In this document: positions 24,345 through 34,298 of the stretch, one piece after another
How the letters are laid out: each line of letters begins with the position of its first letter
How positions within the stretch are numbered: the first letter of the stretch is position 1
NCBI RefSeq assembly: GCF_006738645.1
Contig: NZ_AP019700.1
Location: forward strand, 4,074,001-4,138,000
DNA length: 64,000 nucleotides
Source of the DNA: Stella humosa
GTDB lineage: Bacteria; Pseudomonadota; Alphaproteobacteria; ATCC43930; Allostellaceae
Direction: 5' to 3'
Notes under the pieces: model-generated
Databases searched by the model: none
The model's input: the letters and a program-made list of their open reading frames with translations, nothing else
What the model was told of the DNA's origin: nothing
Translations under genes and position numbers: made by a program

Positions 24345-26227
24345 CACGCGGCCTCCGCCAGGCGGCGCCGCGCGCCGATCGCCAGCCCGTAGGCCGCCAG
24401 CGCCAGCACGATGCCGACCGCCGTCGTCTGCCAGGTCGGGAAGACCACCAGCGCGCCGGCCGCGATGGTAAGGGCCGCCACCGGCCGCGAGACGCGGCCG
24501 ACGCCGTAGAGATAGGCCTCGAAGCCCATGGCCAGCAGCGAGACGCCGGCGGTTGCATTGACCATCTGGAACAGAATCTCCTGCGGGGTGCCGATCAGGA
24601 CCAGTGCGGGGTCGATGACGATGAGGAAGGGCACGAAGAACAGCACGACGCCGAGCCGCATGGAATAGAAGCCGACCATCATCGCATTGGAATTGTTGAT
24701 GGCGGCGGCCGAGATCGCCGCCAGGGCGACCGGCGGGGTGATGAAGCTGAGGGTGCCGTAGTAGAGGATGAAGAGATGGGCGACCAAGGGCTGGATGCCC
24801 GCCTGCACCAGGGCCGGCGCCAGCACGATCGCCAGGAAGATGTAGCAGGAGCTGACCGTCATCCCCATGCCGAGGATGAAGCTGGTGATGGCGCCCAGGA
24901 CCAGCAGCAGCGGCACGCTGCCGGCGGCATACTGCACCAGCTCGCGCGAGAAGGCGGTGCCGACGCCGGTGATGGAGAGCGCGCCGACGATGAAGCCGAT
25001 GCCGGCCAGGATGGCGACGAGCTGGCCGACCGCGACACCGGACTCGACGATGAAGGCCTCGATCATCGCCCAGTTCAGCCGGTTGCGCCGCCGCAGCAGG
25101 GCCGCCACCAGCAGCAGGCCCGTGGCGGCGAAGGCCGCCAGCACCTCGAGCTGCATGCCGATCAGCAGATAGGCCATGGCGACGATGGCGAAGAGGAAGA
25201 CCCAGCCGTCCTTCAGGGTCGCCCACAGGCTGGGCACCTCCGCGCGCGACAGGCCGACCAGCCCGTGGCGGGCGGCGTAGAGGTCCGATTGCAGCAGCAG
25301 CGCCAGGTAGTAGAGGATGGCGGGTGCCGCCGCCGCCAGGGCGATCTCGCCATAGGGCATGTTGAGGAAGCTCGCCATGATGAAGGCGGCCGCCCCCATC
25401 ACCGGCGGCATGATCGCCCCGCCGGTCGAGGCCACCGCCTCCACGGCCGCCGCATAGGCCGGCTTGTAGCCGGTGCGCTGCATCGCCGGGATGGTCATGA
25501 CGCCCGACGTGATGACGTTGGAGACGACGCTGCCCGACAGCATCCCCTGCAACCCGCTCGACACCACCGCCACCTTGGCGGCACCCCCGCGCGTGCGGCC
25601 CATCAGCGCGTTGGCGAAGTCCATGAAGAAATCGGCCCCGCCGGTCACCACCAGGGCCACGCCGAACAGCAGGTAGCCGATCAGCAGGTCGGCCACCGTG
25701 CGCAGCGGGATGCCGATGATGCTCTCCTGCCCCAGCGCGTGCGCGCGCACGGTCTCTGCCGCGCCCAGCTCGACGCCCCAGAAGATGCCGGGCAGATGGC
25801 CGGCGAACAGCGGATAGCAGGCAAAGACGGCCGCCATGACGAACAGCAGCGTGCCGCCCACCCGGCGGATGCCCTCCAGCGCCAGGATGCAGACCGCGGC
25901 CGCGGCCGCCGTCGGCAATGGCGGGGCGGCCAGGTCCCAGCCCTGGGTCGTGATCTCGGTGCCGTGCGCGGCCAGGTAGATGCCGGTCGCGACGGCGACC
26001 GCCGCCAGCACCCAGTCGTACCAGCCGACCCGCTGGCGGTCGGCCGGCCGCGCCGGGAAGGCCAGGAAGGCGACCGCCAGGAAGCCGCCGGTGATCAGGT
26101 AGTAGTAGGCGTTCTCGATCAGCACGATGCCGGCCAGCCGCAGCGACATCGTGTGGTCGATGGTGACCGCCAGCAATGCGGCCGTGGTCACCAGCACCGC
26201 CAGCCGCGGTGCCCCTTGCAGACGCAT
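24344..26227 (-). CDS. TRAP transporter, fused DctQM-type permease (TAXI system)
   Basis: This 627-residue membrane protein carries both the small (4-helix) and large (12-helix) TRAP permease domains in one chain, the layout used by TAXI-type systems. The conserved permease block is visible as GSVVSNVITSGVMTIPAM, then AVASTGGAIMPPVMGAAAFI and YYGTLSFITPPVALAAISAA. It imports an unknown organic acid with a sodium gradient. It begins 36 nt after the binding-protein stop and ends in a 1-base overlap with the enoyl-CoA hydratase gene, so uptake and catabolism are coupled. Confidence 0.92.
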   Translation of the reverse strand: MRLQGAPRLAVLVTTAALLAVTIDHTMSLRLAGIVLIENAYYYLITGGFLAVAFLAFPARPADRQRVGWYDWVLAAVAVATGIYLAAHGTEITTQGWDLAAPPLPTAAAAAVCILALEGIRRVGGTLLFVMAAVFACYPLFAGHLPGIFWGVELGAAETVRAHALGQESIIGIPLRTVADLLIGYLLFGVALVVTGGADFFMDFANALMGRTRGGAAKVAVVSSGLQGMLSGSVVSNVITSGVMTIPAMQRTGYKPAYAAAVEAVASTGGAIMPPVMGAAAFIMASFLNMPYGEIALAAAAPAILYYLALLLQSDLYAARHGLVGLSRAEVPSLWATLKDGWVFLFAIVAMAYLLIGMQLEVLAAFAATGLLLVAALLRRRNRLNWAMIEAFIVESGVAVGQLVAILAGIGFIVGALSITGVGTAFSRELVQYAAGSVPLLLVLGAITSFILGMGMTVSSCYIFLAIVLAPALVQAGIQPLVAHLFILYYGTLSFITPPVALAAISAAAINNSNAMMVGFYSMRLGVVLFFVPFLIVIDPALVLIGTPQEILFQMVNATAGVSLLAMGFEAYLYGVGRVSRPVAALTIAAGALVVFPTWQTTAVGIVLALAAYGLAIGARRRLAEAA

Positions 26228-26263
26228 CAGCCGGTCCTCCGGAGCAACCGCGGTCGGTTCTGG

Positions 26264-27397
26264 CTAGAGGCCGAGCGCCTTCTGGCGATAGCCGTCCCAG
26301 AACTTCGCGAAGCCGTCGGCGGGCACGTTCTGGGCCTTGGCGTCGGCGGTCGCCTTGGCCCATGCCGCCTGCAACGTCTTCTGGCGGGCGAGCGTCTTGT
26401 CCTGCCAGGCCTGGGTCTCGGCCGTCCACACGCCCGCTTCCTTCAGGGCCCGGATCGCCCCGTCATGGAAGGCGGCATCCATCGGCGGCGTGCCCGACTT
26501 CGACACGTGCCAGCGCGACATGACCGGGTTGGCGTCCTTGTACATGTCGTAGGTGTCGATGATCGCCTTGGTCAGGTTGTAGACCTCGTCGCCCGACGCA
26601 TCGGCATAGATCGTCACCATCGGGTAGCGGTAGCCCATGACCTGGCCGGGTGCGGCCTCGGAGATGCCGGCACCCACCGTGTCGCGGAAGGGCTCCAGGA
26701 ACGGCACCGCCTTCTGGGCCGCATCCCACCCGGCCTTGTTGTCGGGCGGCAGCGGCACCCAGCCGATGCCGTTGGGCGAGGATTGCAGCTCGTAGAGGAC
26801 GGCCGCATTGGGGGCGGCCCCGGCCGCGTCCGCCTTGCCCTCGACCAGCGCCTTCAGGCTGGCGGCATAGCTGGCGAAGGGCACGACCTGGACATCCTTC
26901 CAGGTCAGGCCGGCAAAGGCGAAGATGCCGTCGATCTTGATGTTGACCGAGCTGTTGGCCGGCACGAAGGCGAAGCGCTTGCCCTTCAGGTCCGACACCG
27001 ACTGGATGCCGCTGGTCTTGGTGACGACGACGCTGAAGCCGTTGGTCCGCCCCAGCATGACCCGCAGGTCCTGCGGGCCCCAGTCCGGCTGGCCGAACTC
27101 GTAAAGGCCCTCGGCCGCGAAGAAGAGCTCGTTGGCAAGCCAGGCATAGGCGACGCGCTTCTGCTTCAGCGGCAGCAGGCGCCCGATCGAGGTGCCCGAA
27201 GGTTGCAGACGCACGCGCGTGCCGTATTTCTTGCCGAGCGCGTCGGCGATGGCAGACGCCTCGACATAGCCGGTCGAGCCGACGTCGTAGGCGCTCCACA
27301 CCATCGTGTCGGGCAAGGGGCTCTGCGCCGCCGCACCCGCCGTCCCGGTCATCATGGCGACCGCCATCACAGCCGCCAACCTGGCCTTGCCCATCAT
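26264..27397 (-). CDS. TAXI family TRAP solute-binding protein
   Basis: This 377-residue periplasmic binding protein has a signal peptide (GKARLAAVMAVAMMTGTAGA, cleaved near AQSPLP). The TAXI family signature follows: YDVGSTGYVEASAIADALGKKYG, then VRLQPSGTSIGRLLPLKQKRV and LKGKRFAFVPANSSVN. TAXI proteins bind glutamate, 2-oxoglutarate or similar anions. Two ATGs stand in tandem at 27397 and 27394 behind a GGGAGGG site. It leads the operon with the fused permease, enoyl-CoA hydratase and nitronate-monooxygenase-like enzyme. Confidence 0.92.
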   Translation of the reverse strand: MMGKARLAAVMAVAMMTGTAGAAAQSPLPDTMVWSAYDVGSTGYVEASAIADALGKKYGTRVRLQPSGTSIGRLLPLKQKRVAYAWLANELFFAAEGLYEFGQPDWGPQDLRVMLGRTNGFSVVVTKTSGIQSVSDLKGKRFAFVPANSSVNIKIDGIFAFAGLTWKDVQVVPFASYAASLKALVEGKADAAGAAPNAAVLYELQSSPNGIGWVPLPPDNKAGWDAAQKAVPFLEPFRDTVGAGISEAAPGQVMGYRYPMVTIYADASGDEVYNLTKAIIDTYDMYKDANPVMSRWHVSKSGTPPMDAAFHDGAIRALKEAGVWTAETQAWQDKTLARQKTLQAAWAKATADAKAQNVPADGFAKFWDGYRQKALGL

Positions 27398-27499
27398 CCT
27401 CGGTCCCTCCCGCATGGGTGAGCGCGCTTGTCCGCCCCCCAATGCAGGGACCGTCGCCCGCTCGTTGCCCGCGAGACTACGGGACGGCTCGAAGCAGCG

Positions 27500-28408
27500 T
27501 CAATCGACGGCCCCGGACCCACCGCCCGCCAGGTGCTGCAGGAGCAGGCGCGCCACCGGCGGCAGGTCGTCGGGATCGCGCGCGCACAGGCGATGCTCGC
27601 GGTCGGCCCAGGGCTCGGCCAGCGGCACCACCACCAGGTTCAGCGCGTCCGCCAGCATCGCCGCGCAGTCCGCCGTGACGAGGCCTGCCCCGACCCCCTC
27701 AGACACCAGGCAGCAGACGGCATCGAACCCGTCGACCCGCACGCGGATGCGCGGGACCCGGCCGAGGGCGGCGGCCCCCCGCTGCAACAGGAGGCCGACG
27801 GCGCTGCGCCGCTCCTGCCCGATCAGGTCGTGGTCCAGCAGTTCGTCGAGCGCCACGCGCGGGTGCCGGGCCAGCGGATGGCCGGCCGCCACCACCGCCA
27901 CCAGCCGGTCGGTGAAGCAGGCACGCACCCACAGCTCGCGGCTCGGCACGTTGGCGTCGAAGATGCCGATGTCGCCGGCATTCTCCTCGACCGCGCGCAC
28001 GATGTCCTCGCTCAAGGCCTCGGCCACGTCGATGCGCACCTGCGGGTGGGCGGCCGTGAACAGGGCCAGGTGCCGCGGCAGGAAGCCGATGATGGCCGTC
28101 TCGTTGGCGAAGAGCCGGATATGTCCACGCTCGCCGGCCGCGAACTGGCGCAGCTCCACCTCGAGCTGGGCTGCCTCATGCAGCAGGCCGCGGGCGCGGC
28201 GCAGCAGGACCGCGCCGGCCGGCGTCGGCTCGACGCCGCGATGGTGCCGGCGCAGCAGGGTGACGCCGAAGCGCTGCTCCAGCTCGCTCACGCGCTTGCT
28301 GATGGCCGAGGGCGCGATGTTCTCGCGCGCGGCCGCCCGTGCGATGCTCGCCTCCTCGACGATGGCGACGAAGAAGCGGGCGGTGACCAGGTCGAGATGC
28401 AGCGCCAT
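27500..28408 (-). CDS. LysR-family transcriptional regulator
   Basis: This 302-residue LysR protein has an N-terminal winged HTH (LDLVTARFFVAIVEEASIAR, then RENIAPSAISKRVSELEQRFG, residues 5-52). A periplasmic-binding-like effector domain follows (about 90-295). It is divergent from the omega-aminotransferase/ABC operon with a 169-nt shared gap, the classic LysR arrangement, so it probably activates that operon in response to an amine or amino acid. The ATG at 28408 matches the family start; the frame runs further upstream without similarity. Confidence 0.92.
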   Translation of the reverse strand: MALHLDLVTARFFVAIVEEASIARAAARENIAPSAISKRVSELEQRFGVTLLRRHHRGVEPTPAGAVLLRRARGLLHEAAQLEVELRQFAAGERGHIRLFANETAIIGFLPRHLALFTAAHPQVRIDVAEALSEDIVRAVEENAGDIGIFDANVPSRELWVRACFTDRLVAVVAAGHPLARHPRVALDELLDHDLIGQERRSAVGLLLQRGAAALGRVPRIRVRVDGFDAVCCLVSEGVGAGLVTADCAAMLADALNLVVVPLAEPWADREHRLCARDPDDLPPVARLLLQHLAGGGSGAVD

Positions 28409-28443
28409 CGGCTGGGGAACCCGCGGTGGAGGGCAAAGGGAAC

Positions 28444-28471
28444 GGGCATGCCTTGCCGATCGGCGATGCCC
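28444..28471. promoter_or_regulatory. nested palindrome in the LysR/aminotransferase gap
   Basis: GGGCAT (28444-28449) and ATGCCC (28466-28471) flank an inner palindrome GCCGATCGGC (28455-28464). It could be the LysR binding region or a hairpin. Support is structural only. Confidence 0.35.
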
Positions 28472-28577
28472 GCATGGCGAATGACGATACCGCAGCGCGG
28501 CAGCGACCGGTAAGCTTGCACGCCATGGGCCGGGCGCCGCCCACCCCCGGTCCCATCCGGCCCCCAGGAGTTCCGAC

Positions 28578-29954
28578 ATGACGCATTTCGCCGCCAACAG
28601 CCCGCATGCGCGCGACATCGCGACGCTGGTCCATCCCGGCACCAACCTGCGCAAGCACCTCGATGTCGGCCCGACGATCATGTCGCGCGGCGACGGCATC
28701 TATGTCAGCGACGATTCGGGCCGTACGTTCCTGGATGGCGGTGCCGGCCTGTGGTGCGCCTCGCTCGGCTTCGGCAACGAGCGGCTGGCGCGCGTCGCCT
28801 ACGAGGCGATGAAGAACATCGGCTACTATCACCTCTATCGCCACGCCTCGAACGAGGCCTCGATCGACCTGGCCGAGAAGCTGCTGTCGATCGCCCCGGT
28901 GCCGATGTCGAAGGTGCTGCTGCAGTCGTCCGGCTCCGAGGCGAACGACACCGCCGTGAAGCTCGTCTGGTACTACTGGAACGCCATGGGCAAGCCCGAG
29001 AAGCGCAAGCTGATCGCGCGCAGCCAAGCCTATCACGGCTCGGGCATCGCCAGCGTCAGCCTGACCGGCAAGCCGGAGTTCCACGCCGCCTTCGGCCTGC
29101 CGCTGCCGGGCTTCCTGCACACCGAGTTCCCGCACTACTACCGCCAGGGCCGCGACGGGGAGACCGAGGAGGAATTCTCGACCCGCATGGCCGATGCGCT
29201 GGAGCAGCTCATCCTGGCCGAGGGGCCGGAGACGGTGGGCGGCTTCTGGGCCGAGCCGGTGATGGGGGCGGGCGGGGCGGTCCTGCCGCCGGCCGGCTAC
29301 TTCGAGAAGATCCAGGCCGTCCTGAAGAAGTACGACATCCTCTTCGTGGCCGACGAGGTGATCTGCGGCTTCGGGCGCACCGGCAACATGTGGGGCAGCC
29401 AGACCTTCGGCCTGAAGCCCGACATGATCGCGTCCGCCAAGGCCCTGTCGGCGGCCATGCAGCCGATCTCGGCCGTGCTGATCAACGAGCGCGTCTACCA
29501 GGCGATGCTGACCCAGAGCGACCGGCTCGGCGCCTTCGTCCATGGCTACACCTATGCCGGCCACCCGGTCGCGGCCGCGGTCGCGCTCGAGACGCTGAAG
29601 ATCTATGACGAGATCGGCCTGGTCGATCATGTGCGCGCGATCGAGCCCACCTTCCTGAAGCTGCTGGGCGACATGGTGGACCATCCGCTGGTCGGCCAGT
29701 TCCGCGGCTGCGGCCTGATCGGCGGGCTGGAAATCGTGGCCGACAAGGAGACCCGTGCCATCCACGACAAGGCGCTGGACGTGCCGGCCAAGATCGACGC
29801 CCATGCCCGCGAGCGCGGCCTGATCCTGCGCTTCGTCGGCAACCGCATCGCCTTCTCGCCGCCGCTCATCATCACCGAGGAGCAGGTGGGCGAGATGGCA
29901 TCGCGCCTGAAGGGCGCGCTCGATGCCACGCTCGACGACCTGACCCGCGGCTGA
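28578..29954 (+). CDS. class III omega-aminotransferase
   Basis: This 458-residue PLP-dependent aminotransferase is of the omega-amino acid:pyruvate type. The cofactor site is intact: SSGSEANDTAVKL (about 117-129), D259 in FVADEVICGFGRTG and the Schiff-base lysine K288 in MIASAKALSAAMQP. This branch typically transfers the amino group of beta-alanine, putrescine or other terminal amines. It leads an operon with a PotABCD-like importer 8 nt downstream, so imported polyamine or amino acid is probably its substrate. GGAG lies about 8 nt before the ATG. Confidence 0.93.
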   Translation: MTHFAANSPHARDIATLVHPGTNLRKHLDVGPTIMSRGDGIYVSDDSGRTFLDGGAGLWCASLGFGNERLARVAYEAMKNIGYYHLYRHASNEASIDLAEKLLSIAPVPMSKVLLQSSGSEANDTAVKLVWYYWNAMGKPEKRKLIARSQAYHGSGIASVSLTGKPEFHAAFGLPLPGFLHTEFPHYYRQGRDGETEEEFSTRMADALEQLILAEGPETVGGFWAEPVMGAGGAVLPPAGYFEKIQAVLKKYDILFVADEVICGFGRTGNMWGSQTFGLKPDMIASAKALSAAMQPISAVLINERVYQAMLTQSDRLGAFVHGYTYAGHPVAAAVALETLKIYDEIGLVDHVRAIEPTFLKLLGDMVDHPLVGQFRGCGLIGGLEIVADKETRAIHDKALDVPAKIDAHARERGLILRFVGNRIAFSPPLIITEEQVGEMASRLKGALDATLDDLTRG

Positions 29955-29962
29955 GGGAGAGG

Positions 29963-31102
29963 ATGCGGGCGAGCCAGATGCGCGACCAGGACGGCTTCGT
30001 CCGCTTCCAGCGGGTGTCGAAACGCTACGGGGCGGCCGTATGGGCCGTCCGCGACCTCGACCTCGAGGTGCGCCGAGGGGAGTTCGTGACCTTCCTCGGC
30101 CCCTCGGGCTCGGGCAAGACCACCTCGCTGATGATGCTGGCGGGGTTCGAACACCCGACGGCGGGCGAGATCAGCTTGGCCGGCCGGTCGCTGCACGACG
30201 TGCCGCCCTACCGCCGCGACATCGGCATGGTCTTCCAGAACTATGCCCTCTTCCCGCACATGACGGTGGCCGAGAACATCGCCTTTCCGCTGACGGTGCG
30301 CCGCAAGCCGCGGGCGGAGATAGCGACGGCGGTCGCCCGCGCGCTCGACCTGGTGCGGCTGGGCGGCATGGCCGACCGCCGGCCGGCCCAGCTTTCGGGC
30401 GGGCAGCAGCAGCGGGTCGCACTCGCCCGCGCTCTCGTCTTCGACCCGCCGCTGGTGCTGATGGACGAGCCGCTGGGCGCGCTCGACCGGCAGCTACGCG
30501 AGCAAATGCAGATCGAGATCAAGCACCTGCACGAGCGCCTGGGGGTGACGCTGGTCTACGTCACCCACGACCAGGGCGAGGCGCTGACCATGTCGGACCG
30601 GGTCGCCGTCTTTCGCGATGGCGGCCTGCAGCAGCTGGCGCCGCCGCTGGAACTGTACGAGCGCCCGGCCACCAGCTTCGTCGCCCAGTTCGTGGGCGAC
30701 AGCAACCAGTTCGGCGGCACCGTCCTGGGCGTCACCGGGCAGACCTGCGCGGTCGAGTTGGACGGCGGCTGGCGGGTGGCCGCGACCGCCGTGGCCAGCC
30801 TCGCCCCCGGCCAGCGCACCACCCTGTCGATCCGCCCCGAGCGGGTGCTGGCCGGCACCGCCGACGCCCCGCCCGCCAACGCCGCCCCGGCCCGGGTCGA
30901 GGAGCTGATCTATCACGGCGACCATGTCCGCGCGCACCTGGTCACCACGACCGGCCAGGCCCTCTTCGCCAAGGTGCTGAGCGGCACCGACCCGGGCTGG
31001 CTTGCCGTCGGCACCGAGATCCGCATCGGCTGGCACGACCGCGACTGCCGGGCGCTCGACGCGCGCCCGGACCATCTGCAACCGGCACCAATGGCCGGAT
31101 AG
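29963..31102 (+). CDS. ABC transporter ATP-binding protein (PotA-like)
   Basis: This 379-residue ATPase shows Walker [10 protein letters not shown] (about residue 47), Q-loop [13 protein letters not shown] and signature [15 protein letters not shown]. Walker B is [12 protein letters not shown], and a C-terminal TOBE domain ends in [14 protein letters not shown], as in spermidine/putrescine or ferric-ion importers. It lies 8 nt after the aminotransferase and 24 nt before the binding-protein gene. ATG 29963 directly follows GGGAGAGG; a second in-frame ATG at 29978 is possible. Confidence 0.93.
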   Translation: MRASQMRDQDGFVRFQRVSKRYGAAVWAVRDLDLEVRRGEFVTFLGPSGSGKTTSLMMLAGFEHPTAGEISLAGRSLHDVPPYRRDIGMVFQNYALFPHMTVAENIAFPLTVRRKPRAEIATAVARALDLVRLGGMADRRPAQLSGGQQQRVALARALVFDPPLVLMDEPLGALDRQLREQMQIEIKHLHERLGVTLVYVTHDQGEALTMSDRVAVFRDGGLQQLAPPLELYERPATSFVAQFVGDSNQFGGTVLGVTGQTCAVELDGGWRVAATAVASLAPGQRTTLSIRPERVLAGTADAPPANAAPARVEELIYHGDHVRAHLVTTTGQALFAKVLSGTDPGWLAVGTEIRIGWHDRDCRALDARPDHLQPAPMAG

Positions 31103-31126
31103 GCGAGCGAACAGAAGGAGACAGGG

Positions 31127-32170
31127 ATGGCACAAATGATGACGAGGCTCGGCATCGCGGCGCTCGCCGTGGCCGGGATGGCGGCGACCGCGACCGCCCG
31201 TGACCTGACCGTCGTGGCCTGGGGCGGCTCCACCCAGGCGGCCCAGAAGAAGGTCTATTACGGGCCCTTCACGGCCGCGACCGGCATCCCGCTGCTGGAG
31301 GATTCATGGTCGGGCGGCGTCGGCGTGCTGCGCGCCAAGGTGCAGGCGGGCCAGCCCAACTGGGACGTCATCCAGGTCGAATCCGACGAGCTGCACATCG
31401 GCTGCGACGAGGGCCTCTACGAGAAGCCGGACTGGGCGGCACTCGGCGGCAAGGGCGCCTTCATGAAGGAGGCCGTCAGCGAGTGCGGCGTCGGCTCCGT
31501 CGTCTGGTCGGTGGCCCTGGCCTACAACGCCGACCGCCTGAAGGAAGCGCCCAAGTCCTGGGCGGACTTCTGGAACGTCGAGAAGTTCCCCGGCAAGCGC
31601 ACCATGCGCCGCGGGCCCAAGTACAACCTCGAATTCGCGCTGATGGCCGACGGCGTGCCGCAGGCCGACGTCTACAAGGTGCTGCGCACCCCGGCCGGCG
31701 TCGAGCGCGCCTTCAAGAAGCTGGACGAGCTGAAGCCCAACATCGTGTGGTGGACGGCCGGCGCCCAGCCCGGCCAGCTCATGGCCTCGGGCGAGGTCTC
31801 CATGGCCGCCTCCTACACCAGCCGCATGTTCGCCGCCCAGCGCGACGACAAGCGCAACTTCCAGGTCGTCTGGAACGGCAGCATCTATGCGATCGACCAT
31901 TGGGTCGTGCTGCGCGGGTCGCCCAACCGCGACAACGCCATGAAGATGGTCCAGTACATGACCCGGCCCGAGATCCAGAAGCAGCTACCGCCGCTGTCGT
32001 TCCAGGGTGCGACCAACCTGGAAGCAGCCAAGCAGACCGACGCCGCGGCCGCTCCCAGCCTGCCCACCTTCCCGGCCAACCTCGCCGTGTCGGGCTCGCT
32101 CGACGTGGAGTTCTGGGTCGACAACATCGAGCAGCTTACCCAGCGATTCAACGCCTGGGCCTCGAAGTAG
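31127..32170 (+). CDS. ABC transporter substrate-binding protein (PotD/PotF-like)
   Basis: This 347-residue periplasmic protein has a signal peptide (residues 1-25, cleaved near TATARD) and an extracellular binding-protein 1 fold. The start DLTVVAWGGSTQAAQKKVY is typical, as are WDVIQVESDEL and LAYNADRLKEAPKSWADFWN. Relatives bind spermidine, putrescine or related cations; the specificity here is unproven. AGAAGGAGA precedes the ATG. It follows the ATPase and precedes two permeases, a complete importer cassette. Confidence 0.93.
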   Translation: MAQMMTRLGIAALAVAGMAATATARDLTVVAWGGSTQAAQKKVYYGPFTAATGIPLLEDSWSGGVGVLRAKVQAGQPNWDVIQVESDELHIGCDEGLYEKPDWAALGGKGAFMKEAVSECGVGSVVWSVALAYNADRLKEAPKSWADFWNVEKFPGKRTMRRGPKYNLEFALMADGVPQADVYKVLRTPAGVERAFKKLDELKPNIVWWTAGAQPGQLMASGEVSMAASYTSRMFAAQRDDKRNFQVVWNGSIYAIDHWVVLRGSPNRDNAMKMVQYMTRPEIQKQLPPLSFQGATNLEAAKQTDAAAAPSLPTFPANLAVSGSLDVEFWVDNIEQLTQRFNAWASK

Positions 32171-32175
32171 GCCAC

Positions 32176-33381
32176 TTGAGCCTGACCGCAGCGCCGACCC
32201 CCAGCCGCCGGTTCCGCCCGCGGCTGGGGGCATGGCTCCTGGTGCTGCCGCTGTTCCTGTTCGCGGCCGGTGCCTTCATCCTGCCGATCAGCCTGATGCT
32301 GGTGCGCAGCGTCCAGGACCCGGATTTCGCGACCGCCTTTCCCCGCACGGCCGTGGCGCTCGCCCGCTGGGACGGCGTCGACCTGCCGCCGCCCGCCACC
32401 GCGCGCGTCTTCGTGGACGAGTTGCAGGCCGCCCGCGGCAGCGACCGCCTGAGCCCGGCCGCCACCCGCCTCAATGCCGACATCGCGGGCTTCCGCTCGC
32501 TGCTGCTGCGCACCGCGCGCAATCCGCCGGCCGCGACCGAGGACGCGCTAGGGGCACTGGCCGCACTCGACCCCCGCTGGGGCGAGCGCGCCACCTGGTC
32601 CGCGATGCGCCGGGCCGCCGGGCCGCTGACCGACTATTTCCTGCTGGCCGCCGTCGACCTGCAACGCGACGCCGAGGGCGCCATCGTCGCCATGCCGGAG
32701 ACGCGGGCGGTCTTCGTCACCGTCTTCGTGCGCACCTTGTGGATCGGCCTCGTCGTCACGGTGCTGTGCCTCGTCCTGGGCTATCCCGTCGCCTACCTGA
32801 TCGCCAGCGCCACGCCGGGCTGGGCCAACCTGCTGCTGGTCGTGGTGCTGATCCCGTTCTGGACCTCGGTGCTGGTGCGCACGACGGCCTGGGTGGTGCT
32901 GTTGCAGCGCGACGGGCTGGTCAACACGCTGCTGCGCTGGACCGGCCTGGTCGAACGCCCGCTGGAGCTGATCTACAACCGCACCGGCGTCATCATCGCC
33001 ATGGTGCATGTGCTGCTGCCGCTGATGATCCTGCCGCTCTACAGCGTCATGAAGGGGATCGGGCCGGCGCCGATGCGGGCCGCGATGTCGCTGGGCGCCC
33101 GGCCGCTGGAGGCGTTCGCCCGGGTCTACCTGCCGCAGACGCGGGCCGGCATCGCGGCGGGCTGCCTGCTCGTCTACATCTCGGCCATCGGCTACTACGT
33201 CACGCCAGAGCTGGTGGGCGGTGGCGGCGACCAGATGATCAGCTACTTCATCGCCTTCTATACCAACCGCACGCTGAACTGGGGCTTGGCGGCGGCGCTC
33301 TCGCTGATCCTGCTGCTGGCGACGGGCCTGCTCTACCTGGCCTATGCCCGGCTCGACGTGCGGGCCGACGGCGGACGATGA
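32176..33381 (+). CDS. ABC transporter permease (PotB-like)
   Basis: This 401-residue membrane protein is longer than usual because a ~150-residue soluble insertion follows the first helix (GAWLLVLPLFLFAAGAFIL). The core has six helices and the EAA loop near MRAAMSLGARPLEAFARVYLPQ. The start is set at TTG 32176, only 5 nt after the binding-protein stop; no ATG or GTG lies between the stop and the first helix. With the next gene it forms the heterodimeric channel. Confidence 0.88.
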   Translation: MSLTAAPTPSRRFRPRLGAWLLVLPLFLFAAGAFILPISLMLVRSVQDPDFATAFPRTAVALARWDGVDLPPPATARVFVDELQAARGSDRLSPAATRLNADIAGFRSLLLRTARNPPAATEDALGALAALDPRWGERATWSAMRRAAGPLTDYFLLAAVDLQRDAEGAIVAMPETRAVFVTVFVRTLWIGLVVTVLCLVLGYPVAYLIASATPGWANLLLVVVLIPFWTSVLVRTTAWVVLLQRDGLVNTLLRWTGLVERPLELIYNRTGVIIAMVHVLLPLMILPLYSVMKGIGPAPMRAAMSLGARPLEAFARVYLPQTRAGIAAGCLLVYISAIGYYVTPELVGGGGDQMISYFIAFYTNRTLNWGLAAALSLILLLATGLLYLAYARLDVRADGGR

Positions 33382-33409
33382 GGCAGCAACCGTCAAGCGG
33401 GAGCGGGCC

Positions 33410-34213
33410 ATGATGCCGCGCGGCGACCGGGCGCTGCTGCTGGGATTCCGGGTGGTCTGCGGGCTGGTGCTGGCCTTCCTGCTGCTGCCGGTGCTGGCGG
33501 TCATCCCGCTCTCGTTCAATGCCGGATCGTTCCTGACCTATCCGATGGCGGGCTGGTCGCTGCGCTGGTACGAGGATTTCTTCGGCTCGGCCCGCTGGCT
33601 GGCGGCCAGCCGCAACAGCGCCTTCATCGGCGCGTTGGCGACGGTACTGGCGACGGCCCTCGGCACGGCGGCCGCGCTCGGCCTCGACCATGTCGGGCGG
33701 CGGTCGCGGCAGGTGCTGAACGCCCTCTTCATCCTGCCGGTCGTCGTCCCGGTCGTCGTCATCGGCAGCAGCCTCTATGCGCTGATGGCCCCGCTCGGCC
33801 TGACCAACGGTTATTTCGGGCTGGTCCTGGCCCATGCGCTGCTGGGCGCCCCCTTCGTCGTCATCACCGTGTCGGCGACGCTGCGCGGCTTCGACCGCAA
33901 CCTGTCGCGCGCGGCACTCGGTCTCGGCGCCTCGCCGCTGACGGCCTTCCGCATGGTGACCTTGCCGCTGATCCTGCCGGGCGTCGTCTCGGGCGCGGTC
34001 TTCGCGTTCGCGACCTCGTTCGACGAGATCGTCGTCACGCTGTTCCTGGCCGGGCCGCAGCAGCGCACCCTGCCCTTGCAGATGTTCGACGGCGTGCGCG
34101 AGCAGATCAGCCCGACCATCACGGCGGCGGCCACGTTGCTGTTCCTGCTGTCGGTGGCGCTGGTCGGCGTGGTCGAGCTGCTGCGCCGGCGGACGGAGCG
34201 CCTGCGCGGCTGA
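33410..34213 (+). CDS. ABC transporter permease (PotC-like)
   Basis: This 267-residue permease with six helices has the EAA motif SRAALGLGASPLTAFRMVTLPLILPG (about residues 165-190). The C-terminal ATSFDEIVVTLFLAGP is typical of PotC/PhnV. A tandem ATG pair begins at 33410 behind GGGAG. It closes the aminotransferase-importer operon, and the following gene has its own operator-like region at 34254. Confidence 0.92.
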   Translation: MMPRGDRALLLGFRVVCGLVLAFLLLPVLAVIPLSFNAGSFLTYPMAGWSLRWYEDFFGSARWLAASRNSAFIGALATVLATALGTAAALGLDHVGRRSRQVLNALFILPVVVPVVVIGSSLYALMAPLGLTNGYFGLVLAHALLGAPFVVITVSATLRGFDRNLSRAALGLGASPLTAFRMVTLPLILPGVVSGAVFAFATSFDEIVVTLFLAGPQQRTLPLQMFDGVREQISPTITAAATLLFLLSVALVGVVELLRRRTERLRG

Positions 34214-34253
34214 ATCCGGGCGGCGCTGCGACGATTGCACGCGCCTGCGTCCG

Positions 34254-34271
34254 CATCTAATATATCAGGCA
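34254..34271. promoter_or_regulatory. operator-like site A (ATATAT-centred)
   Basis: CATCTAATATATCAGGCA matches 13 of 18 positions of the mirrored site at 39635, including TAATATATCAG without a gap. It lies 28 nt before the ATG of the PhyH-type dioxygenase. It is a candidate target of the FCD GntR protein encoded at 38897. Confidence 0.5.
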
Positions 34272-34298
34272 TATGCAATCGCCCCGCGGAGCGTGCCG

